From: Adiantum capillus-veneris
Lineage: Eukaryota > Streptophyta > Polypodiopsida > Polypodiales > Pteridaceae
Reading direction: 5' to 3'
DNA length: 64,000 nt
Assembly: GCA_014529385.2 (NCBI GenBank)
Contig: CM043944.1
Span: 71,641,384-71,705,383, forward strand
The position numbers and the translations under genes are program-made. The notes below the pieces were generated by a model. That model ran no database searches and was not told the origin of the DNA. It saw only the letters and a list, made by a program, of their open reading frames with translations. Of this stretch, positions 21,249 through 31,139 are shown piece after piece; within the stretch, counting starts at the first letter, position 1; the number at the start of each line of letters is the position of its first letter.

Positions 21249-22253
21249 AGAGTGTGAATGTGTTGAACACTACTCTCTTTCGGTTGTTGACAACCAAAGT
21301 TTGTGTGTGTGTGTGTGAACACACCCCTTATAAAGAAAAATGTTCAATCGTCACTTCCATGTTGCAATGTGTGTGTGTGTGTGTGCGCGCACACACACAG
21401 TTCTTTTTTTGTTGCTATCCGATTTAGGTGCTTGGTGTGCTACTGCAAACTCTCTTTGCATTATATTTTTGTGCTACTATGTCTAATTAACCACAATGCT
21501 ATTAATTTCCCCGGCCTTCAACTTCAATGCCTTCAAATTTTCCAATGCTTTGCTCTGCAAATCTTTGTTATGGCTAATTTCTTGCTCACAAACTCTGCTA
21601 CTACTAGTTCTACAAAAGGCTTGCGTTCAAGCCTTACACATTGCCTAAGCTTGGTCAATTTTCCCTTTCTTTCCATTCTCCCAAGATTCCTTGCACTGCC
21701 TGCAAAATTTGCACATTGTCCTCAATTTTTGCAACTTGCGACCTGCATATCTTGCGTGCTTTCAAGCTCATCCCTCGCTACTCTATGCTCACAATGTCGA
21801 GCTACCTAGCAAGTCAATTCTCTATTTGCGAGGCCTGTCCAATTCCTACACTGTGTGTGTGTGTGTGCACGTGCATGTGTGTGTGTGTGTGTGTACACAC
21901 AACTACACACACACACACTTGATGCCCGATTCCTCTCTGCAATTTGACACAGACCTACCTGATTGTGTGTTTGTAGATACCCGTGAGCTCAAAAGCGTGC
22001 TTGCTTCTAATGCCCAAGCTCGCCTCCCGAGCTTGCTTCACTTGCTTGCTAAGAGTCAACTCTCTGCAGCTTTCCAAGCTCTAACAACCTTAGCCGTCAT
22101 AGGGAAGGTTGCACACACCAAGGGCTTTGAGATTCATCAAATCTCTTCTTGATGCCACCGATCCTTATAGATCCCACGTTGAATCACCTCCAATCCGACG
22201 TTGCCAAGCACCCAGCTCCATGGCCCCTGAGGGATCACCACTACCAATTACCG

Positions 22254-22267
22254 TGGCTCTAATACCA
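22254..22267 (-). other. Element F primer-binding site
   Basis: TGGCTCTAATACCA on the plus strand gives TGGTATTAGAGCCA, one mismatch from the initiator tRNA-Met site, next to the right LTR. Confidence 0.75.
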
Positions 22268-22268
22268 A

Positions 22269-22449
22269 TCGAAAGAGTGAATGTGCACGGTGCGGTTGAG
22301 AGAGGGAAGAGGAGAAGTGTGTTGTGTGGGTGGAGCAAACCTCCTATAAGTGGGAAGAGCTCCTTATTTTTTTGGTATATGAAGAATAAGGAAAGGATGT
22401 ACAATGGGCGACCGATCGTGGATAGAGGCGTAACACCTTTACCCCAACA
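22269..22449 (-). repeat. Element F 5' LTR
   Basis: About 181 bp; ends CCCCAACA followed by the TTAAC duplication. Confidence 0.75.
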
Positions 22450-22478
22450 TTAACATTGATGCAAAAACAGAATCGAAA

Positions 22479-22739
22479 GTGGGTTCTCTTATTCAAAGAT
22501 TGAACAATTTACTTGCTGTGCAGCTTTCTACACATTTACTTTTGAATAGAATTTATGTACTTATTCCTTCAAATATAATGCTTGATGTGGCTCAACACTT
22601 GAATCCAAGTTACTATAAGAGAATAATCAAATGGACAATAGAGTTGCAAGAATACAACTTTGAGTTTAAAGTTGATCACTCTGTCAAAAAACATCTTACA
22701 GGTATAATGGTAAATAAGGGAGGGGATCTATGGGGGTGA
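22479..22739 (+). pseudogene. Ty3/gypsy RNase H scrap
   Basis: An 86-codon frame contains YYKRIIKWTIELQEYNFEFK followed by VDHSVKKHLTGIM. This matches the end of gypsy RNase H, where R-x-x-R-W-x-L-x-L-Q-E-Y-x-F is followed by a V-D-x-S-V-x-x-x-L-A-D-like segment. No other gypsy domain is adjacent; about 100 bp downstream the sequence becomes a copia RT. It is a short fragment carried in by rearrangement. Confidence 0.6.
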
Positions 22740-22839
22740 GGTGAAGGAAAGACTCTTAGTGATGGATCACTCGTTCTTCTTGTGTTATATGCTAATGCAT
22801 GCTTACAACTATAAAGAACTCTCACAAGATTGCCAATTC

Positions 22840-23735
22840 AAAGCAAACTTTGGGATAGACTTTTGCTATGAAGGATTTGGGAGAAGCTAGTCACTTTCTT
22901 GGTATGTGTATCAAGCGTGACAGATCCAAGGGGATTAATTGTCTGAGAAATCGTACATTTTGAAGGTCTTGCATAAAATTTGCAGGGGGGGGGGGGGGGG
23001 GGAAGGCATTGAGTATCCCAATGTGGGCAGGTGTGAAATTAGTAAGGACAATTCTTCTAAATCGGATGCTAAGAAGGCTGAGATGGCTAAGATTCCATAT
23101 TCCTAAGTTGCGGGGCAGTCTCATGTATGCAATGGTGGCTATGAGACCATATATTGGATTTGTAATGGGAGTGGTAAGCACTTACATGGCTAACTATGGG
23201 CAAGAAAGATTGGGATGTAGTGAAGTACATCCTCAAGTACTTGAACAAGTGGGTGCTTATGCTTTGAAAACAATGATGCATCCGTTGTTGGATATGTAGA
23301 TGCCGATTATGCAAGAAATGTAGACAATAGGAGGTCTACGTCTGGCTATATTTTCATATTTGTTAGATGAGCTATCTCTTGGAGATCATGTCTTCAAGAT
23401 TGCATGTCCTCTTCTACTATTGAGGCTGAGTATGTTGCAACATGAGAGGACAATAAGGAGTTTTTATGGTTGGCACATTTAGTGGGAGATCTGGACAAGG
23501 ATCAACAGATTCTAGTGTTGCTTTGTGATAGTGAGAGTGCCATTGTTTTGGTAAAGAATCCGTGTTTCAGTCCAAAAACGAAACACATAGAGGCAAGGTA
23601 TCACTTCAGATGGGATGCAAATAAGCGAATTGAGCTTGTCAAAGTCCTTACAAATGACAACTGTGCGGATGCTCTTACAAAGAGCCTAACTTTAGAACAG
23701 TTTGCATGTTGCATAAAGTTGATGGGTGTGGGGTG
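22840..23735 (+). pseudogene. Copia RT and RNase H remnant
   Basis: Plus-strand frames give FAMKDLGEASHFLGMCIKRD of copia RT, then an 18-G run at 22985-23002, then RNase H pieces GYVDADYARNVDNRRSTSGY, SSTIEAEYVAT and, in an open stretch from 23470, CDSESAIVLVKN, KTKHIEARYHF and NCADALTKSL. Stops and shifts occur between them, and several frames are used. A polypurine tract and 3' LTR follow directly. It is the 3' end of a dead copia element whose 5' part is missing. Confidence 0.85.
22985..23002. repeat. Poly-G run (18)
   Basis: Eighteen G within the RT remnant, replacing or interrupting coding sequence. Confidence 0.95.
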
Positions 23736-23827
23736 AAGCCATTGTCATGCTTCACAATTGTACAAGTTTTTTATATAGTTTTGTTTTACTCCAATTAGGC
23801 CACATTGGCCGCCGTTAAGTGGGAGGT

Positions 23828-24069
23828 TGTTAGGTTAACGACCAAGTGATTGATTGTACAACCACTAACCGATCTACCAAGTCTATTCTCTTCCTTATTC
23901 TATGAATAAGGAGTCAGTGAGATATTGCTCAGGTTGACAATCTTTTGCCCTCAATTCCACCACAATAGTCGAACCCACATGCTTTACTCACTAGGCTTAT
24001 GTGCTCAAGCACTTACTCTCAGGTCCTCTTCACCCTTTAGTGTTGTGGGTGTGTCTTTTAGCCTTAACA
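23828..24069 (+). repeat. 3' LTR of the 22.8-kb copia remnant
   Basis: Starts TGTTAGG after the polypurine tract AAGTGGGAGG and ends CCTTAACA, giving matched inverted ends. 242 bp. No partner LTR is in the window. Its last 29 bases are included in the tandem duplication that follows. Confidence 0.8.
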
Positions 24070-24798
24070 CATGTTGAAACCTAATTATCATTAGATTGAC
24101 TAGTTTTTCGACAAGCGTGGAATGTGAGCACATGAGGATTGGTCGTGGTGGGGAGATATAAGAACTAGCATGCTAGTTGGAAAGACAACATATGATCCAA
24201 GTTTGCTTGCTTATGTACTATTTTGTAATTTGCAAAGATGGGGGATAAATTCTAATGGTCGACTAGGAAGCAGGGAAATGGCTGACTAGTTGGTTGCGAG
24301 GAGATGGCAGAACTAGAAAACTAGTTGGAAAGGTGGCACATGATTGGAGTTCACTTGCTTCACTACTATTTAGTGATTTGTAGAGATAAAGGGTAAATTA
24401 TACTGGCAAGGAAATGTGCATGTTGTGGGTGTGTCTTTTAGCCTTAACACATGTTGACACCTAATTATAATTAGATTGACGAGTTTTCCAGCAAGCGTGG
24501 AATGTGAGCACATGAGGATTGGTTGTGGGGAGATGGAAGAACTATCATGCTAGTTGGAAAGGCAACACATGAACCGAGTTTACTTGCTTATCTACTATTT
24601 TGTAATTTGCAAAGATGGAGGATAAATCATGATGGTCGACTGGCTAGCATGGAAATGAACGCCTAGTTGGTTGCAAGGAGATGGCAGAAACTAGCAAGCT
24701 AGTTGGAAAGGTGGCACATGATTGGAGTTCAATTGCTTCACTACTATTTAGTGATTTGTAGAGATAGAGGGTAAATTCTAAAGGCAACGAAATGGGCA
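24041..24798. repeat. 380-bp tandem duplication including an LTR tail
   Basis: Unit 1 is 24041-24420 and unit 2 is 24421-24798; both begin TGTTGTGGGTGTGTCTTTTA and include the CCTTAACA end of the LTR. Each unit is itself two related halves: the phrase GAGATGG(A/C)AGAACTA...CTAGTTGGAAAGG recurs about 170 bp apart within a unit. It is non-coding. Confidence 0.92.
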
Positions 24799-25820
24799 TG
24801 CCACCTTGACATACGACCTTGTAATTACCAATTTGATGGTGGAGCATTGTGTGGCTATCACATCTCTTAGGATTGATTCAACAGGGGTTTGATTGATAAG
24901 AGAGAGGAGGTTGGTGCTAAAGCAAGAAGCTTGATCACATTGAGCAGTGACACATGACAACAAGAACTAAAGTTATTTGCCATTGGGAAACACAAGAAGC
25001 CGATTGGCTATTTCTGTAGGATGAGATTGTTAACTCTTATCATGCGCATCAAATCAATGGACCTTAATTTGGTTTAAATTGAGAAGTTTTTCCTTCACCA
25101 CTCTACCTTTGGAAGACTACAAAGTGTAGGTGTCTCAACCATACATACCACCCAATTTCTAGTCACCCTTGGTGAACGGGTGCATCATATTCTACAGCTG
25201 CTTGTGCTTCGTCTCTATCCACCACCCAAGTATACACTATCCTTTTGAATGAAGCATCCCAAGATGGAACTGCTAGTTGTTTGCGGATTGAAGTGTCACA
25301 TCTACATTTTAGAGGGTGGTTTCAACAACCCTCTAAGGGCACGACCTTGTAGACTAGACAGAGGAGATTCTTTTTAGGGGGTCTTCACGAAGGCTTATAA
25401 TAACTGCCCAAAGATTGCTAATATCTTAGAGAAGTCAAGCCAAGTGCTACGAAAAATGCTAGCAGATTTAAAGGCTATTCACACTAGGTAGTGGTGAACC
25501 CCCGCTACAAAGGTCATCTCTAGAGTTCTCTACTGTCACTGTAACTCTACCAAAAGACCGCCTTGTTCTTCTTTCTTGGCACTAAGAAGACAAGGCTGTT
25601 GGCGTCACCTCCAATTCCCGCCTTGCTACGCGCAAATCCCTTCTTATGTAATTGTTTTGTAAACCAAGGCATGTATGAAGGCCCAAAAATTGAAGTCCCC
25701 TCGCCACTTCAACACTATTTGACACGGGGTATTAAATGCCCTAAGGCGGTGGGATTGACGATAAAGCGTGAAGCGCACGAATCTCGGGGCGAGGGAACGA
25801 TGCAAAAAAAAATCAACGCG
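24799..25820. other. Unassigned DNA
   Basis: About 1 kb without a convincing coding frame or repeat terminus. Open frames at 25563-25823 (plus) and 25644-25922 (minus) show no known motif. Confidence 0.4.
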
Positions 25821-25824
25821 TGAC

Positions 25825-25897
25825 GGCGATCTGAGATTTGAACTTGGCACCTCAAGGATGGGAACTTGGTGAGCTAACCACGCAGGCGCGTGCGAGT
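25825..25897 (-). other. tRNA-like (SINE-head) sequence
   Basis: The minus strand reads a Pol III A-box-like TGGTTAGCTCACC and, about 30 bases on, a B-box-like AGTTCAAATCTC, followed shortly by a T run. This matches the head of a tRNA-derived SINE or a decayed tRNA gene. No complete tRNA fold is claimed. Confidence 0.4.
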
Positions 25898-26094
25898 TGT
25901 TGAAATCCATGTGGGTCCACATGTTTATAAAGCTAGCTCTTGTTTACTCTCCCATGTCCTTGTTTACTTTTCGTGTCTTAGTTTGCCTTTTTGCATTCGA
26001 CGTCTTCGCGCGTTTTTGGTTACGTCCCTGGGCTTCTCTACCGTCGATCCCAGTGCCTGGACTTCGTTTAGGATCTCGTGTCAAATAGTGCTTA

Positions 26095-26531
26095 GGTACC
26101 TTCCCTCAGCACTATCTCACACAGGCATGGGCTGGATGGGATCAATGGTCCACGCCTTTTTTGGGGAGCTCGGGCATTGTGGGCCGTTGATCTCGCGGCG
26201 CCCCGAATTTACCAATTTGCGCAAATTTTCTAAAGCTGACCTGAATTTACATAGCGACGGGTTTATCATAAAAGAAACCCTTCTCCCATTGCTTTCAACG
26301 AGCACGCGCAGGTGAGGTGGTTAAGGTGATAGACTTGCAAAGGTGGCGTCTTGGGGATGAGAGGGGGAGGGGACGCCCGAATTTACAAGTTTTTGTGCGC
26401 CCGAATTTACCTCTTTTCTCGAATTTACACAAGTCGCATCGGACGGCTCATATCTCACCCAATCCCGGAATGGATGTGGACCATTGATCCCCTCGAGCCC
26501 ATGCCCGCGTGAGATAGTGAGGAGGGGTACC
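26095..26531. repeat. Inverted-repeat (foldback) element upstream of the F-box gene
   Basis: 26095-26154 (from GGTACCTTCCCTCAGCACT) and 26476-26531 are reverse complements over about 56-60 bp with few mismatches, including ACTATCTCAC, GGCATGGGCT and GGGATCAATGGTCCAC. The enclosed ~320 bp repeats CCCGAATTTAC several times. The right arm ends about 150 bp before the F-box start codon. It could be a MITE-like foldback; no target duplication was identified. Confidence 0.75.
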
Positions 26532-26539
26532 TTCCCCGC

Positions 26540-26654
26540 CCCCTTCACGCAAATTTCAGTGGAGCAAGACACTTCCGTGTCATCAGTGCCTGGACTTCGT
26601 TTAAGATACACCCCCTTGACGCAAATTTCAGTGGAACAAGACACTTACGTGTCC
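26540..26654 (+). repeat. 72-bp partial tandem repeat in the F-box upstream region
   Basis: GCAAATTTCAGTGGA(G/A)CAAGACACTT(C/A)CGTGTC occurs at 26549 and 26621. CAGTGCCTGGACTTCGTTTA at 26585 also occurs at 26051, left of the foldback. The second copy ends about 25 bases from the start codon, so it lies in the probable 5' UTR or core promoter; no clear TATA box is seen. Confidence 0.8.
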
Positions 26655-26679
26655 TCTTTCATCTTCTTCCGTCGTCCAA

Positions 26680-26988
26680 ATGGAGCCGGAAGGGGCGCTG
26701 CTGAATCTGCCACCGGACGCGCTGCTTGCAGTGCTGGGGAAGCTCGGTCCGCAGGACCTTCTACGCTGCGCCTGCTGTTGTCGATTCCTTTCTTTCCTTT
26801 GCTACTCCGACTGCCTATGGATGACCCTTTGCAACCGCTGGCGCCACTTGCTGAACCTATCTGAATGGCGCCCCTCCTTCCATTCTGCGCTTTCCCTGTT
26901 CCGTATTCTCTCGTCCTTGGATCGCCTTGTTGGCCCTTGGACTGCTGTGGGTCAACAGCCTCGAGGCAGCCTCCTTTACATAACATGG
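26680..26988 (+). CDS. F-box protein gene, exon 1 (start and F-box)
   Basis: F-box proteins bind SKP1 and bring substrates to SCF ubiquitin ligases in nucleus and cytosol. Exon 1 starts at the first Met and encodes 103 codons. Residues 9-55 form an F-box: LPPDALLAVLGKLGPQDLLR, then Cys-rich CCCRFLSFLCYSDCLW ending in the usual SDxLW. LVGPWTAVG follows, which recalls the LLGIWVQEN segment after the F-box in At5g39450 of Arabidopsis (recalled, not aligned). The exon ends in codon phase 0 at TGG with a GTATCT donor that runs straight into a (CT)n/(GT)n microsatellite. The exon is GC-rich compared with its surroundings. The gene continues at 58697. The substrate is unknown, and the C-terminus lies outside the window. 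Confidence 0.85.
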
Positions 26989-26989
26989 G

Positions 26990-26992
<3 letters not shown>

Positions 26993-27051
<59 letters not shown>

Positions 27052-27059
27052 TGTGTGTG
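26993..27059. repeat. (CT)n-(GT)n compound microsatellite at the intron 1 donor
   Basis: CT units to about 27034, then GT units, starting four bases after the donor GT. This makes the donor side of intron 1 likely to vary in length between individuals. Confidence 0.95.
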
Positions 27060-28131
27060 ATTTTGAATTAGTGCATGCATAACAAGTATTTACCAGCAGA
27101 ATTGGCCGCAAGGACAGGAAAATAGTATCTTCGATCCTCAAAGACATCAAAATCAACATTGGATGACAAGCATATAAGCGCATTGCATCCTATTCTGGGT
27201 CAAGTTTTATATGGAGTTGTGAGAGTATGAGTGTGCTGCTTAGGTCTGCCTAAGAGATGAGAATTTTTGGTGCTGGTTCTTCATTTTTGCTGCTGGATTT
27301 ATTCTATCAGTGAAATCTACCTCAGGCATGGAGGTTCTCCTTTAACAGATGAGGGTAATTCACCTGTGAAGGTTTAAATTGTTGAATTGGTTGGTGGACA
27401 AGGTTGGGGTGCAAAATATGGTTGCTGTTCCTTCATGAAAATTTGGTTATGGCCCTTTTTTTTGATCATCTAAATCTCATTCTTCGAAGGAATATCCATT
27501 AGTGATCTACCATGGAGAAGGAAGGAGATAGTAGTTAGCAAAGATCAAGTAACCTTGGTGTACAATTTTTTTGAAAAGGGCCACCTATTGCCCTTGTTAT
27601 AGTTGTTTCCATCAATCTTTTGCCACTGGTATGACAAGATGTACCTTGTGCCTTGTCTCATGTGCATTTTGTCAAAGGTGCAGCGGAAAAGGGTCAATTG
27701 GGTGATGAGCTTGTCTGCAACTGTGAGCAAACCACCTCTCCGTACTGGGTAGCCAATAGATCTCGTATCTATCGCGATGGATCTCCTCGTCGTCAAGGTT
27801 CTCGTGTGTACCGCCCATCGACGGGCACAGGATCTCACCGCACATGATGCAACACCGAGAGGGTGTGTGCCAGAACAAGAGAGAGGGAACGCTAGGTAGA
27901 GAAAGAGATCGTTGAGCAAAAACGCTAGCAAGAGAGAGATCAATGATGGTGACGGAAAACGCTAGAGAGAGGATGTGGTCGCACACACAAACGCTAGCAA
28001 GCAGAAACACTAGAGAGAGAGTGCCCAAATGTTGGATCTCTGCATTGAATTAACACGTCAAAAGTACAAGGGGGGGGGATTGCCTATATAGGCAAACTCT
28101 CAATTTGCCCTACCTCAACCTGAACCCCACG
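27060..28131. other. Intron DNA with a B-like LTR fragment
   Basis: 27060-27660 shows nothing recognisable. From about 27674 (AAGGTGCAGCGGAAAAGG) to about 28060 the sequence resembles the start of the B-family LTR and carries AACGCTAG words; it is probably a fragment of a related LTR. A TATATAGGC stretch lies near 28085. Confidence 0.45.
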
Positions 28132-29328
28132 TGTAAGGTGCAGCGGAAGTGAATGTTGAACTTTGCTCAAGATGAGTGCTCCGAACTGTGCTCAAGGGTT
28201 CCTTTTACTTACGGAAGGGAGAGCCTTCCGTTCCTCTAGTGAGAGAGTGCAATGAACACAAACAAAGTGAATGGACACTGTGAATGGAAGTGCATGAGAC
28301 TGAGAGATAGAGAGAGAAGAGAATACAACACCGAGAAGTTGTCAAACCCTCCTCCAAGGGCCCCACTCTCTATGGCGAGAGCGGTCTACTATTGATTGCA
28401 CAAATCTCTACAATGCTTGGACTTGCCGACGATGTCGACGACGACGAGACGTGGTGAAATTTGGAAGTGCTAAGGGCTGAAATCTGCAAATCTTTATCTG
28501 CTGAATTCTGGCTCTATGTAGATGACGATGTCAATGACGACGGTATGACGACAACGCGCTGAAAACGCAGATGCTGAAAATTGCGTTTACCGGGCTGAAA
28601 CTGTAAATTTTTCCGGATCTGACTGTGCGGCGAGGATGTGCTGCAAGAAGGTGAGAACCGGACTTCTTCTGCGATGTCTGATTATTGAAAATTGAAAACG
28701 CTGGTTCGAGGGCTGAATCTGTTGCGAAGATCTGCAAAAACGCTGAGGTTGATCTGCAAACCAAAAACGCTAGGGCTGAAAATTGACCTTGCGGGGAAAT
28801 CTGCTAACGCTAGGGCTGATCTGCTGTCTACTGTCACCGGGAATCTGCAAGTGCAAAAACGTTGGCTGATCTGGTGCAAAAACGCTAGGCCTTGTTGAGA
28901 GAAAACGCCAGAGTTGTTGCGGGGGTTGGTCTTGTTGAGAAGTTGCCTGTTGAGCAAAATGCTCCTGCTGCCTCTTCTCCCAGAAAGTACTAGCACTAGG
29001 TTTTTATATATACAAACTTAGCAAAATTGCCATGCCTACTTTCCAACAAAAGTCACTCAAAAATAATAAGTGAAAAATGTCAAAAATAGGGGAAATAGAC
29101 CTATGCACTAGAAAAATGCTATTGATGGGATCTGACTGGAATCTGATGGTCATGCCGTGTGCAACCAGAGGATATGCATCTAATCAAAGTGTCTGGACAT
29201 GCATGGTCTGCGAACAGACTCACAAAAGTGCCAGATCACTTCCTATTCTAGACTGACCTGATTGAACTGAATCTTGGTCATGCTGTAGCTTGCCCATGGA
29301 CACATAGGGTTGGATGTGTCACGTGACA
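28132..29328 (-). repeat. Element B 3' LTR (1197 bp)
   Basis: TGTAAGGTGCAGCGG...GTGTCACGTGACA. The 28440-28960 part is dense in AACGCTAG/AAAACGCTG words. Confidence 0.93.
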
Positions 29329-29342
29329 TCCTCTCCTTTTCA
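29329..29342 (-). other. Element B polypurine tract
   Basis: TCCTCTCCTTTTC on the plus strand gives GAAAAGGAGAGGA on the minus strand, next to the 3' LTR. Confidence 0.8.
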
Positions 29343-29739
29343 AAGTGAGGTACTAGTACCGAACTGTATGGCGTCGAGGGAGATCGCCAATAGCATCCGG
29401 AATCCTGGGAAGGACTCTTCGCCGGCCCACTCTGATGTGTGGGTCGTGCGATACTTAAACTTCATAAAGGTCTGCAACGCTTGCTTCTTTGGGCCGCGCC
29501 GAAAGCGACAAAGTCTTCTGTAGCTCCTTCAATGCTTCAACTTCGTCTAGAGTCATGCGTCTTCCTTCTTCAAGAATCTCCATGGCTAAAAGTTCCTTTT
29601 TTTTCCGAGAAAAAGATCCTTCTATTAGTTAATGAAAACTGCCCATAGGGCTAGATCCACCTCTGCAAGAGAGGGCTACAACAAGCATGATGGGGAGACT
29701 CTCCCAATGAAAAAACAGCATACATACAATGAGGCTAAA

Positions 29740-30123
29740 TCAAGAGATGGGAGGAGGGAAGAGCCACACAGGCGGACAGTAGTGCCATCTGAGCACACCC
29801 TGAACTATGGTGTAGAAAGGCCCAGGGCGCCATAGTCGAAGGAAAGCCTCGCGGCGCTCCCGCATGCGGTCGGAGCTACCCTGTAGTCCCTCAAGCTGTC
29901 CTCTGAGAGTATGGATCAGCTCTAGCCAAAAGTCACGAATAGTCTCTGCTGGTGGCACAGGGCGAGCCTCAAAGATGCGGAAACAGCGGGCCCGCCCGAT
30001 GAACCAAAGTGTCAGGCCACTGACGAGCTCCCAACACTCCTCTCTCTCACTGCACCGCTCCTGTGGAGTAAGCTCTGTTAGCAGGCTGGAGTGTAGGTCC
30101 CCCCCCCCCTGCATCACTATCAT
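29740..30123 (-). pseudogene. LINE-1 ORF2 tail
   Basis: A 127-codon minus-strand frame after the zf-RVT domain, with LVSGLTLWFIGRARCFRIFE and FWLELIHTLRGQLEGL; plant LINEs often have a W-rich tail here. Its relation to the upstream frame is interrupted by a C9 run. It is followed by the 3' UTR and A run. Confidence 0.5.
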
Positions 30124-30174
30124 CCTGCTGGTGGAAGTTAGCTCAAACTGCAGTGCCGGGCCTGTGAGTGTGGA

Positions 30175-31139
30175 CTAGGCCGCTGCCCCCCAAGTGTACT
30201 GTCGAGCCGTGGAGAGAGCAGGCATCAGCCGAAGAACTCGTAGCCACACCTGTTGGGCCGAGGGACAGTCCCAAAGACAATGACGCTGATTCTCCACCAA
30301 CTGGTCACAGGCTGCACATGTGGCCGAGAGACCACTATGCACAAGCCAACTCCCTACTGCTGTGGCTCTGTGTGCAACCAACCACTGAAACAAAGTGACG
30401 CGCCTCTGCTGTCTGGAGTCCCACAGCCTCTGCCAAAAGGCTGCCAAGAACTCGACTGTGAGGCCCCCCTCCTGCCAATGACCCCCTCCTGCCAATGACG
30501 TGCTGCAGCGGGGCGGGCCTCTCTCTGTGCTGCAAGTATATGACGTCCAAGCCGAACAATGTACTGAAAGAAGGGAACTCCTGGGCGGTTTGCAAAAGAG
30601 AAGGGGTCCCTCCATAGCCACTCACCAGGATCCCACTGTACTCGTGCCAGTGGACAACACTCCCAAGCCCATAGCCTCCAGTGTCCAGTCCCAAGAGCTG
30701 CTGGGTCAGGGTCTATGACGCAAGTCCTCCCACAGATGCCCACAACTCGGATCCTCTGGAAACAACACTCTGCTACCTGCGGGGCCTCTACTGCAACTCG
30801 TTGTAATCGTCCCCCACCCTGAAGCTCGAAGAACAGGGCTGGGACAGTCTCTGAGCAGGCCCCGACTGAAATGAGAACCTCCAGTCGTGTGAAGGCTCCC
30901 ATCCACCGGGGTGCTACTGGCTCGAGAGGCGTGAGCCACTCAGCTGGAACTGACTCTGAGATGTCCTGACACATGCTCTGCACCCCTCTCATGCCCTGTA
31001 GCTGGAAACCCTGCACCTCCTCTGACAAACCTGTGAACTCTAGCCAGTCACCTAGAGAGCGCGCTGGACCTACTGCCATGGGACCCCAAGAAACATGAGG
31101 CCAACTCCCAACCAAGTGGCCTCTCTGAGTGCTAACCAT
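30175..31139 (-). pseudogene. LINE-1 C-terminal region with zinc-binding zf-RVT domain
   Basis: Two overlapping minus-strand frames carry the end of LINE ORF2. The downstream one reads LFQWLVAHRATAVGSWLVHS, then CAACDQLVENQRHCLWDC with PSAQQVW, the C-x-x-C...E-x-x-x-H-x-x-x-x-C pattern of the zf-RVT domain found at the end of plant LINE ORF2 (about 30240-30330). A 20-bp local duplication (CCCCCTCCTGCCAATGA) near 30466-30500 adds to the frame disruption. Downstream to 29740 another open segment is the ORF2 tail or 3' region. Confidence 0.8.

Larger units (their letters stand above)
18568..22449 (-). mobile_element. Element F: short-LTR retrotransposon derivative
   Basis: Two related ~182-bp LTRs (18568-18749 and 22269-22449) are flanked by TTAAC on both sides (18563-18567 and 22450-22454). 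The right LTR is preceded on its inner side by a primer site that reads TGGTATTAGAGCC on the minus strand, so the element runs right to left. The LTR copies are clearly diverged, so it is old. The 3.5-kb interior has no RT, integrase or protease motif, only a CCHC knuckle at 19985-20026 and scattered open frames. No clear polypurine tract borders the left LTR. It is best seen as a non-autonomous, gag-bearing derivative. Confidence 0.75.

Noticed and set aside
21050-21324. Open frames encoding Arg-Glu or Leu-Ser alternating runs
   Set aside because: They come from the (CT)n microsatellite, which is open in several frames on both strands; the same applies near 18470, 26993 and 42105.
26298-26345. 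Complete tRNA gene
   Set aside because: A D-arm-like word is present but no B box or acceptor stem could be found downstream.
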